A stretch of 64,000 nucleotides of DNA from Motiliproteus coralliicola (GTDB lineage Bacteria; Pseudomonadota; Gammaproteobacteria; Pseudomonadales; Balneatricaceae): NCBI RefSeq assembly GCF_003345655.1, contig NZ_QQOH01000003.1, positions 248,001 to 312,000 of the forward strand. Direction: 5' to 3'. How positions within the stretch are numbered: position 1 is the first letter of the stretch; each line of letters begins with the position of its first letter. Below the pieces are notes generated by a model. It was not told where the DNA came from. It ran no database searches and saw only the letters and a program-made list of their open reading frames with translations. The position numbers were made by a program, and so were the translations under genes. This document shows positions 1 through 6,342 of this stretch, piece by piece.

Positions 1-404
1 CCGATATCCTCAACCACAACCTGGAAACCGTACCCCGGCTCTATGCCAGTTGCCGCCCCGGCGCCAGCTACCAGGGCTCACTGGAGCTGCTGTCGCGCTA
101 CAAACAGCAACACCCGGAGGTTGCCACCAAATCCGGTCTGATGGTCGGTCTGGGAGAGACCCTGGAAGAGATCGTTGAAGTAATGAAGGATCTGCGAGCC
201 CATGACGTCAGCATGCTGACCATCGGCCAGTACCTGCAACCCAGTCGCCACCACCTGGCGGTTGAACGTTATGTGACTCCGGAGGAGTTCAAGCAGTTGG
301 AGCAGACCGGTTATGAGCTAGGCTTTGAAAGTGTTGCCGCCGGCCCCATGGTCCGTTCGTCCTACCACGCTGATCGCCAAGCTGATGGCCAGCGGGTCGA
401 CTGA
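1..404 (+). CDS. lipA: Lipoyl synthase, 3' part only
   Basis: This is the C-terminal portion of lipoyl synthase, the radical-SAM enzyme that inserts two sulfurs into octanoyl groups on E2 and GcvH proteins. The frame is open from base 3. It begins with [14 protein letters not shown], the strongly conserved LipA segment, continues through SGLMVGLGE and the [11 protein letters not shown] block, and ends with a typical charged tail. The radical-SAM CxxxCxxC motif and the auxiliary-cluster cysteines lie upstream of the window. The methionine at 141 is internal, not the start. The stop is followed after about 30 bases by another gene on the same strand, which may be co-transcribed. Confidence 0.96.
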   Translation, partial: DILNHNLETVPRLYASCRPGASYQGSLELLSRYKQQHPEVATKSGLMVGLGETLEEIVEVMKDLRAHDVSMLTIGQYLQPSRHHLAVERYVTPEEFKQLEQTGYELGFESVAAGPMVRSSYHADRQADGQRVD

Positions 405-434
405 GCCTCGTCAGATCTTCACGGAGGAAACCGT

Positions 435-953
435 ATGCAATCCTTGAATCTGGTCAGCCTGCAATCCGGCACCGTGCATTCCGCCGAACTGGTGGCCGAA
501 CCTAGTCTTGCCGAGCTGAACCTGCAAGGCAGACAGGACGATCAACGACTGATGATTGCACTGGGCCAAACCCTGGGCTGCCCTCGTCCGATCAACCCCA
601 AAGGGATCAGCCGTTGCCGAGACCTGTTGTTGGTATGGCTCGATCATGCTGAAGTGGTGGCCATTGCTCACCCTCGCTTTGGCTACGACCTCGAAAGCGG
701 ATTACGCGCGGTACTGGGAGACCAGATCGAAATTGAGCTGATTCCGGATACCAGCCTACACCTGAGCCTAGACAGCGATAGCTGGAAAGCCCTGCAGGCG
801 CTGGAATACCATTCCATCGATGCTGACGGCCTAAGTGAACAACCGGATTCTTTATGTGTCCGCCCCAGCTCAGCCTGTCGCGAGCTCAGCCTGTTGCTCC
901 AACAGCAAGACCACGAGCTGTTTCAGCGTTGGATACAGCAACTCAGCCATTAA
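435..953 (+). CDS. Protein of unknown function, 172 aa
   Basis: I do not recognise this protein firmly. It starts at an ATG preceded by a good ribosome-binding site (cggagg, about 7 bases upstream), 30 bases after lipA. It has no signal peptide or membrane segment and is Leu/Gln rich. The stretch from about residue 27 to 75 (LNLQGRQDDQRL, LGCPRPINP, then a hydrophobic strand) faintly resembles the GcvT-like fold of sarcosine oxidase gamma subunits, but no soxB/A/D genes are next to it. Residues 100-172 are helix- and Gln-rich with two cysteines (CVRPSSAC). It is probably a real gene because of its start signals and tight spacing. The function is open. Confidence 0.7.
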   Translation: MQSLNLVSLQSGTVHSAELVAEPSLAELNLQGRQDDQRLMIALGQTLGCPRPINPKGISRCRDLLLVWLDHAEVVAIAHPRFGYDLESGLRAVLGDQIEIELIPDTSLHLSLDSDSWKALQALEYHSIDADGLSEQPDSLCVRPSSACRELSLLLQQQDHELFQRWIQQLSH

Positions 954-1000
954 ATCCGGTCTGCTAAGTGCCAGCCCATTAAAACGGCAGCCCATTCATA

Positions 1001-1029
1001 GGCCAAAGCCGGATCGGCTGGCTTTGGCC
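1001..1029. other. Perfect 10-bp inverted repeat, hairpin
   Basis: The arms ggccaaagcc and ggctttggcc flank a 9-base loop. It lies 48 bases after the stop of the 435-953 gene and no run of T follows. It may act as an RNA 3' end, a weak terminator or a REP-like hairpin. The rest of 954-1242 holds no gene I can support. Confidence 0.5.
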
Positions 1030-1242
1030 AGAACAGAAAGACCCTCTCTATCCTGCTCCCCTTCTATCCGCCCATCCGCCAAACCAGCCCCTGCTCAACA
1101 GCCCCATTGTGTAGTTGAGCTAGCGATTCTTCTTAACAGAAGAGTGCTGGTTTGATGCGGAGCAAATAAGCCCAATAGCGGATGGATCTTGGTATCCCTG
1201 CCTGCCAAACTAGCGCCTGACACCTCCGGAGCCAAGCCATTC

Positions 1243-1608
1243 ATGCCGACTCTAATCCAGCTGTCCGACTGTCAGCGCTATCTCACCGTCTATCAAAGCG
1301 GTCCACTTTCGGTCGCCGAGATCAAACAGGCGCGCCTCGACTCGGCTGGTTTCTACAACAACTGTGACCGGGCTCTGGTGGATTACCGCGAAGCAGATCT
1401 GAGCCCGTTAAATCTGCTGGAGCTGGACAATCTGGCGATGGAGTTTAAACAGGACCTACCCAGCTGCAGGCGGATGGCAATCGTGCGAACCATCGGTTCC
1501 GATGATAACTATTACGAACATCTGACCAACGTCTGCACCATCGGGGGCGTCGACACCCGTGTCTTTGAATCACCCAGCCAAGCCCTTGACTGGCTGCTCA
1601 GGGACTAG
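1243..1608 (+). CDS. SpoIIAA-like (STAS-fold) protein, 121 aa
   Basis: This is a small soluble protein that reads like the SpoIIAA-like family: an N-terminal strand (LTVYQSGPLS), a central D-Y-R-E-A-D-L segment, and the C-terminal VFESPSQALDWLL, where the last helix is the family's usual ending. The frame is open from 1189, but I start at the ATG at 1243 because ctccgga lies just upstream and the longer version adds low-complexity residues. Members of this family are mostly uncharacterised. They lack the phosphorylated serine loop of true anti-anti-sigma factors and some bind lipid-like ligands. It stands alone, running towards the tRNA cluster on the other strand. Confidence 0.65.
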   Translation: MPTLIQLSDCQRYLTVYQSGPLSVAEIKQARLDSAGFYNNCDRALVDYREADLSPLNLLELDNLAMEFKQDLPSCRRMAIVRTIGSDDNYYEHLTNVCTIGGVDTRVFESPSQALDWLLRD

Positions 1609-1714
1609 CTCAGCTCCCAAGCCAGGCGGTACGGCCCCAACGTAGGATCCAGGTTCAAATCGAGGTGCATAGCTTGACAAGCAATAAGCGAAATCAGGAT
1701 AAATAGAGGAAAAT

Positions 1715-1790
1715 TGGTGGAGCCTAGCGGGATCGAACCGCTGACCTCAACACTGCCAGTGTTGCGCTCTCCCAGCTGAGCTAAGGCCCC
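1715..1790 (-). tRNA. tRNA-Ala (GGC)
   Basis: Read on the minus strand this is a complete 76-nt cloverleaf. GGGGCCT pairs with AGGCTCC, with a G-T pair in the acceptor. The D arm is AGCTCAGCTGGGAGAGC, the anticodon loop is CTGGCAG with anticodon GGC, the T loop is GGTTCGATCC, and CCA is encoded. The mature sequence appears the same as the other tRNA-Ala at 1950-2025. Confidence 0.97.
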
Positions 1791-1814
1791 ACGACTTCCG
1801 AATGGAAGAAAAGA

Positions 1815-1890
1815 TGGCGTCCCATAGGGGGTTCGAACCCCTGTTACCGCCGTGAAAGGGCGGTGTCCTAGGCCACTAGACGAATGGGAC
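1815..1890 (-). tRNA. tRNA-Glu (TTC)
   Basis: On the minus strand GTCCCATTCGTCTAG opens a 76-nt tRNA. Its anticodon stem is CCGCC/GGCGG, its loop is CTTTCAC (anticodon TTC), its T arm is AGGGGTTCGAACCCC, and CCA is encoded. It lies between the two tRNA-Ala genes, 24 and 59 bases away, so one transcript probably carries all three. Confidence 0.97.
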
Positions 1891-1949
1891 GCTACGGTAC
1901 ACTTTGGGTAAGTGTTCGTTCTGCAAATTCTTAACCGAATGGAAAGAAT

Positions 1950-2025
1950 TGGTGGAGCCTAGCGGGATCGAACCGCTGACCTCAACACTGCCAGTGTTGC
2001 GCTCTCCCAGCTGAGCTAAGGCCCC
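1950..2025 (-). tRNA. tRNA-Ala (GGC), second copy
   Basis: This copy appears identical to the tRNA-Ala at 1715-1790 across the 76 nt, with encoded CCA and anticodon GGC. It is the first gene of the Ala-Glu-Ala cluster in the direction of transcription and sits just behind a good promoter. Confidence 0.97.
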
Positions 2026-2044
2026 GTGCAAAACGTGGGCGTAT

Positions 2045-2072
2045 TCTATAGGCACTTAGGCAAAGGGATCAA
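2045..2072 (-). promoter_or_regulatory. Promoter of the tRNA cluster
   Basis: On the minus strand TTGATC and TATAGA are separated by 16 bases. A GC-rich discriminator (ATACGCCC) follows and the first tRNA starts about 20 bases further on. A GC-rich discriminator is typical of stable-RNA promoters under growth-rate and stringent control. Confidence 0.7.
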
Positions 2073-2114
2073 GGGATTTTTTAAGAAATATCAGACTAAA
2101 ATCTGGTCCCTGAT

Positions 2115-2165
2115 GGGGTTGAAACAATGGTCAAAAAACGTCCGTTTTTTAGCGGGATCAACCCC
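2115..2165 (-). terminator. Nested inverted repeat, probable terminator of the PP2C/STAS operon
   Basis: Outer arms ggggttga/tcaacccc (2115-2122 and 2158-2165) enclose an inner hairpin of aaaaaacg/cgtttttt (2133-2140 and 2143-2150). It begins just after the STAS gene's stop on the minus strand and ends before the tRNA promoter, where a terminator would be expected. The inner stem is A/T rich, so its strength is uncertain. Confidence 0.5.
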
Positions 2166-2169
2166 TGTC

Positions 2170-2655
2170 TTAGCCTTCGATCTCCAATGATCGAACCAGA
2201 TCCTGAAACTTCTCCCGATTGTCGTCGTTGAGTTCCATCAGCGTTCGGTGAGCATCCAAAACACAGGAGCGTACGTTCTCTTCCGAGTCCTGCAACACGT
2301 CCAGCTCCTGTAGTGCTGCCTGCCCTTCAAAGGTCTCCTGGATCAGGATAAAGACACGATCAAAGCCCATGCTCAGTAGAACACGGGTTATATCTTCATT
2401 GGTGGAGATGATGGTGGGCAGCTGTTGAAAACGCTGCTTCATACGCACCGAGATTTTGGCCAACAGCCCAAGAGACGTGCTATCGATCCCTTCGGTCTCG
2501 GTCAGATCAATCAAAACTGTCTTAAAGTTGTCATTCTCAAGCGTGGAAGCTAGAAACTGATCCAGAGTTGAGCAAAGAGTCAGGCGCACATCGCCAACAA
2601 ACTTCAGCACATAGTTGCCGTCTTGCTCGGCAAAGAGAATTTTTCCACTCGACAT
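2170..2655 (-). CDS. STAS-domain anti-sigma factor antagonist, 161 aa
   Basis: This is an anti-anti-sigma-type STAS protein. Residues 1-105 carry the fold: strands at YVLKFVGDVRL and TVLIDLTET, then the conserved GIDSTSLG loop, whose serine is the usual phosphorylation site. Residues 110-161 form an acidic helical tail. It follows the PP2C phosphatase gene by 8 bases, so the two are translated from one message and the phosphatase presumably dephosphorylates this protein. The pair resembles HsbR/HsbA of Pseudomonas and CrsR/CrsA of Shewanella, which control FlgM or RpoS. No serine kinase or anti-sigma partner is encoded nearby. The link to motility or RpoS is inference. Confidence 0.88.
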   Translation of the reverse strand: MSSGKILFAEQDGNYVLKFVGDVRLTLCSTLDQFLASTLENDNFKTVLIDLTETEGIDSTSLGLLAKISVRMKQRFQQLPTIISTNEDITRVLLSMGFDRVFILIQETFEGQAALQELDVLQDSEENVRSCVLDAHRTLMELNDDNREKFQDLVRSLEIEG

Positions 2656-2663
2656 GGTAGCCG

Positions 2664-3824
2664 TTATAACCGTCTGGTAACACTGAGCGCGGCGATATCA
2701 TCCGGCGCGTCATCCACATGATCAATACCCAGCTTCCGTGCCAGATCGTCTAGGTCATCATAGCCCTGCGCCGCAACATCCAGCAAGCACTTTTCCTTGG
2801 CTTTAAGGTCCGGTTGATCCAGCACCTCCAATACGCCATCGGAGAATAGTGTCAGGCTGAATTCATCCTCTAACTCGACAATCCGGCCTTCGAACTCGGC
2901 ATCATCGAACAACCCTACCGGCATACCGCAGCCTCCCAGGTATTCGGCCCGATCCCCCTGTCGCAAAATCGGCATCGGAAAATGGCCACCTACCCCATAC
3001 TGAAGGGTGTTTTCGATCCGGTCCAGCAGCCCGACAAAGATCGTCATATGCTTGCCCAGCCCAGTATCCAGCAACTCCTTATTGACCCGCGCCAACACAT
3101 CGGTTGGCGACAGAATATGGAAACTGGAACCACGGTTGTAATTGCGCAGCAGTCGGTTGGTCATATTCTTAAGCAACACGGTCACAAAGGCCGAGGAAGC
3201 ACCATGACCGGAGATGTCGGCCAGGTAGAACATCGATAGAGATTCTGAGATACGGAAGTAATCGACAAAGTCACCACTGAGAAACAGCGATGGCTTGATC
3301 CGATACTCAAAGTGATAATCGTTGATAACGACCTGATTGGAGGGCAGCATCTTCAGCTGCACCTGGCGCCCTGCCTGCTGATCCTCTTTCAGCAGCGCCA
3401 AGCTCTGTTCCAACTCGTCGCGGAAATACTGGCTCTGATTCAGCAGCTCAGCACGTTCTAGATTACGGGCCAAGATATGCTCGATCGCCTGCCGGTCAAC
3501 GATTGGTAATGCCAGCAAGTCCGAGGCACCGCGACCAAGCAAAGTTATGCCCTCAGCCGCAGAAGAGGTATCAACCAAAGCAATCGTTGGGCAGGGATAA
3601 ATCGCCTGACTGGCTTGGCTCAAAAATTCCGGATCAGCATCCCAATCCGGTTGAGTAATCAAAAGAAGTGGCGGTCGCTGCTTTATGGCTTCGAGCGCCT
3701 CTACGGGGTTATTAAAGACCGCCAGCTGCAGCGAATCGTCCTCGCCCAGCAACTCTATCAGCTGCCCGATACCGGGGTAAACTCCGCTATCGGCAACCAG
3801 TATGCAGTAACGCGCGCTACTCAT
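2664..3824 (-). CDS. Response-regulator-like PP2C (SpoIIE-type) serine phosphatase, 386 aa
   Basis: Residues 1-125 look like a receiver domain, residues 125-165 form a linking helix, and residues 165-386 are a SpoIIE-type PP2C phosphatase. The phosphatase keeps all four metal-binding motifs: SGDFVDYF, DISGHG, FSDGVLE and DDIAALSV. The receiver is degenerate. The strand that should end in the phosphorylated Asp reads LLLITQPD, and the conserved Lys-Pro reads LP. Control by phosphorylation therefore looks unlikely. No HATPase domain follows, unlike Pseudomonas HsbR as I recall it. The gene is first in a two-gene operon with the STAS protein, its probable substrate. Confidence 0.9.
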   Translation of the reverse strand: MSSARYCILVADSGVYPGIGQLIELLGEDDSLQLAVFNNPVEALEAIKQRPPLLLITQPDWDADPEFLSQASQAIYPCPTIALVDTSSAAEGITLLGRGASDLLALPIVDRQAIEHILARNLERAELLNQSQYFRDELEQSLALLKEDQQAGRQVQLKMLPSNQVVINDYHFEYRIKPSLFLSGDFVDYFRISESLSMFYLADISGHGASSAFVTVLLKNMTNRLLRNYNRGSSFHILSPTDVLARVNKELLDTGLGKHMTIFVGLLDRIENTLQYGVGGHFPMPILRQGDRAEYLGGCGMPVGLFDDAEFEGRIVELEDEFSLTLFSDGVLEVLDQPDLKAKEKCLLDVAAQGYDDLDDLARKLGIDHVDDAPDDIAALSVTRRL

Positions 3825-3905
3825 AACACCCCGCTTCCCCTCGCTACACCAACCGTAAGCCCGACCTTGGTCGCCGATCCTGGCTTACAATGTCAAACGA
3901 CGGGT

Positions 3906-4616
3906 TTAAAAGTCATCTTCGTCGCCGAACTCGTCATCGATCATACCATCGTTGACCTGAAATTCACGGCGCTGCAGATAAGCATCACGGATAAAGCTGT
4001 AGCGATCGCCGCTGATCAATCCTTCGGTCTCGATCAACCCGGCACGTCGATCAACTGCCCACAGAGCCACTAAGCCCCAGTAGTAGCGATCCTGATCCAT
4101 CTGTGAGGTCGGATGAATCATCACGTTGGGATACCAGGCGATTCCATCGCGGACGTTGCTCGGCCCCAAGAACGGCAATACCAGATAGGGACCGCTAGGC
4201 ACTCCCCAATATCCCAACACCTGCCCGAACTCTTCATCCTGTTTAGCAATCCCCATGGGCGTGGCAACATCGATTAGACCGCCCAGACCAAAGAAAGTAT
4301 TGGCTACCACCCGACTCGTATCCTGGGCTGCATTGTGCATCTTCAGCTGTAATAGATTGCTCACCAAAGAGACAAAATCGTCCAGATTACCGAAAAAATT
4401 ACTGACCCCGGTCTGAACCGGCTCCGGCGTCACCGCGATATAGCCTTCAGTCACCGGCAACAGCAGGTTACGATCAAAGAATTCATTGAACTCAAAAACT
4501 TTGCGGTTAAACCCTTCCCAAGGATCTACCTCTTTGAGTTCCTGCGCCTGCAGACTAAACGGCAGCATTAAACAGGACAGCGCGACCAGCGCCCAAGATA
4601 AACGTCGACCTTTCAC
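3906..4616 (-). CDS. mlaA: MlaA-type phospholipid transport protein (VacJ), 236 aa
   Basis: MlaA forms the outer-membrane part of the Mla system, which removes mislocalised phospholipids from the outer leaflet. The family signature is clear: DPWEGFNRKVFEFN near residue 31, SNFFGNLDD, VANTFFGLGGLIDVA, and GPYLVLPFLGPSNVRDG. A hydrophobic N-terminus is present, but I see no clean lipobox. The only early Cys (residue 15) has Ala at -3 and is followed by more hydrophobic residues. A signal peptidase I site after SLQA fits better. The acidic C-terminus (DDEFGDEDDF) is typical. The mlaFEDCB genes are not in the window. Confidence 0.93.
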   Translation of the reverse strand: MKGRRLSWALVALSCLMLPFSLQAQELKEVDPWEGFNRKVFEFNEFFDRNLLLPVTEGYIAVTPEPVQTGVSNFFGNLDDFVSLVSNLLQLKMHNAAQDTSRVVANTFFGLGGLIDVATPMGIAKQDEEFGQVLGYWGVPSGPYLVLPFLGPSNVRDGIAWYPNVMIHPTSQMDQDRYYWGLVALWAVDRRAGLIETEGLISGDRYSFIRDAYLQRREFQVNDGMIDDEFGDEDDF

Positions 4617-4727
4617 AACATTCCCTTCAAATCTTATCTGTGTATCCTCTGACCGAGGACAACTGTAACCGACAACCTAGCGGTAGACGATAGACAAGTC
4701 ATTGATCCGAGTCCATTAAATATGCAC

Positions 4728-4755
4728 AAAAAAAGGGCTCCCGAAGGAACCCTTT
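4728..4755 (-). terminator. Rho-independent terminator of the porin gene
   Basis: On the minus strand GGGTTCC-TTCG-GGAGCCC forms a stem with a UUCG tetraloop, followed by seven T. It lies about 25 bases after the porin stop codon. Confidence 0.92.
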
Positions 4756-4780
4756 AATGCATAACTCTGTTAACTAAGTC

Positions 4781-5818
4781 TTAGAAAGACAGAGTGTATT
4801 CCAGAGTCAGAGTGTCGTTCTTACCAGCGTCTTCAGCGTCGCTGTTGTAGCTAGCATAGTCAACACCTACGGAAGCCTTGGCACCCAGAGCGTAACGCAC
4901 ACCTACCAGGAACTGCTCCTGATCGTCTTCACCAGACACATCGGTGTCATGGACAGAGTAGATCGCAGCCAGAGTAGTCTTACCCATAGTGTAAGATGCA
5001 GCCAGGTCGATAGTTTCCGGCTCTACAGAGGTGCCATCGGTGTCTTTCTTCGAGTAAGAAGCAGCCAGGTAGACATTCTCGATACCGGTGTAGTTAACAC
5101 CAGCAGTGATGATATCGAAATCTGCTACTTCTGCAGCAGCGGTAGTAGCGACAAACGCATCGGCAGATGCACTGTAAGTCACAGCTGAGCCATCAACGTT
5201 TGCAGTAGTAGTACCACCTTCAACGTTGGTGATGGCCGCAGCTACACCAAAGCCAGCACCGGCCCAGTTAACAGCCAGTACGGTTGCATCTACGTCATCT
5301 GCACCCAGAGCATCGCTATCGGTGTCAGAAGAACCTTCAGAGATAACGGCAGCAACCGCGTGGAAACCACCGAAAGTCGGAGTTACGTAAGCAACAACGT
5401 TGCCCAGACGGTCAGGGTTCATGTGGAACGCTGCAGAGTCGTTGCCCAGGATGTCGGTCATCGCTTCAGCAGGGTTAGCCGGGTTGTTCTGACGACCCAG
5501 AGAAAGAATACCGAAGTCACCCTTCATGTAGACGTTGGACTTACGCATAGCAACAGAGCTGCTGTTAGTTGCGGAAGTAGCAGAACCATTACCGTCGAAT
5601 TCCCACTCAAACTGGAAACCGGTGGTCAGACCTTCGATATCGTTATCGACGGTACCTTTAACACCCAGACGGGTTTTGGCCATTTTGGAGTTGAAAGACT
5701 TGTCGTCTTCAGCAACGCCACGGAACTGAGCGATACCGTACAGGGTAGCGTCAGCTTGAGCAATCATCGGAGCAGTCAGAGCGCCGGCAACAGCCAGAGC
5801 AATCAGTGACTTCTTCAT
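4781..5818 (-). CDS. General outer-membrane porin, Gram-negative porin family, 345 aa
   Basis: This is a 16-strand trimeric porin for passive uptake of small solutes. The N-terminus MKKSLIALAVAGALTAPMIAQA is a signal peptide with cleavage before DATLYG. The mature protein shows alternating beta strands, the family motif LGVKGTVDN, GRQNNPAN in the loop 3 region, and a final TLEYTLSF ending in the C-terminal Phe recognised by the Bam complex. The frame is open to 5884, but I start at 5818 because AAGGGG lies about 9 bases upstream and the signal peptide begins there. Strong start signals, a long leader and a strong terminator suggest high expression. Confidence 0.95.
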   Translation of the reverse strand: MKKSLIALAVAGALTAPMIAQADATLYGIAQFRGVAEDDKSFNSKMAKTRLGVKGTVDNDIEGLTTGFQFEWEFDGNGSATSATNSSSVAMRKSNVYMKGDFGILSLGRQNNPANPAEAMTDILGNDSAAFHMNPDRLGNVVAYVTPTFGGFHAVAAVISEGSSDTDSDALGADDVDATVLAVNWAGAGFGVAAAITNVEGGTTTANVDGSAVTYSASADAFVATTAAAEVADFDIITAGVNYTGIENVYLAASYSKKDTDGTSVEPETIDLAASYTMGKTTLAAIYSVHDTDVSGEDDQEQFLVGVRYALGAKASVGVDYASYNSDAEDAGKNDTLTLEYTLSF

Positions 5819-6342
5819 GTAGTTTTCCCCTTCAATTTTTAACGTACTAGTAGTTAAAACGGTTTTAACTTCTTTGTGGCGCACCTCTCATCCATTCCCC
5901 AATGGACCTAACGAGAGATGCCCTGTATTCCAAGCGATTCCAACTCTAACCCAGCAATTTGGAAAAATGTAGGCCTGACAACAAAAAAAAGAGCCTTTTT
6001 GTCCATTTTTTTAACCGGAATTGAATATTTTTTAACCAAAAACAGGTTTGTTATTAAAAAACATTCATCTAGCGTCAATTTCAACACTATCGGCTTAACA
6101 GTGAATACCAACCAACCTATCGGTTTGATCCCAATCAATCACTGAGCTTTTTGATATTACCGACAAATAACGTCAATTATTTGTATGGCTATCCGTTTGC
6201 TTCATTTCTTGCGGCCTAAGGACTATCCCCCTTGCCTTGTATCCTTAAACGGACAAATGAAGTTCAGACAGCATCAGTTTTCGATCGGCATTCAATCACG
6301 ATGTTTTTAAGCGGTCAACCTAGCCAAAATGAATACCGACCT
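5819..6342. other. AT-rich intergenic region upstream of the porin gene
   Basis: This is about 520 bases of AT-rich DNA between the hrpA stop and the porin start. It holds the porin ribosome-binding site and the palindrome at 5852-5870. Short open frames on both strands at 5908-6145 are low complexity, mirror each other and lack start signals, so I do not call them genes. A long AT-rich upstream region is common for porin genes under environmental control (for example OmpR or Lrp-like). No specific regulator site is certain. Confidence 0.6.
5852..5870. promoter_or_regulatory. 19-bp palindrome in the porin leader, candidate operator
   Basis: The arms agttaaaac and gttttaact are exact inverted repeats of 9 bases around a single central base, 34 to 52 bases upstream of the porin ATG. 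The position and symmetry fit a dimeric regulator site or an mRNA 5' structure. The regulator is unknown. Confidence 0.5.

Noticed and set aside
1660-1690. T-loop-like sequence (ggttcaaatc) resembling a tRNA end
   Set aside because: The bases around it do not pair as a T arm and no acceptor or anticodon stem is present.
5908-6145. Short open frames on both strands upstream of the porin
   Set aside because: Low-complexity AT-rich DNA gives open frames on both strands at once, and there is no ribosome-binding site.
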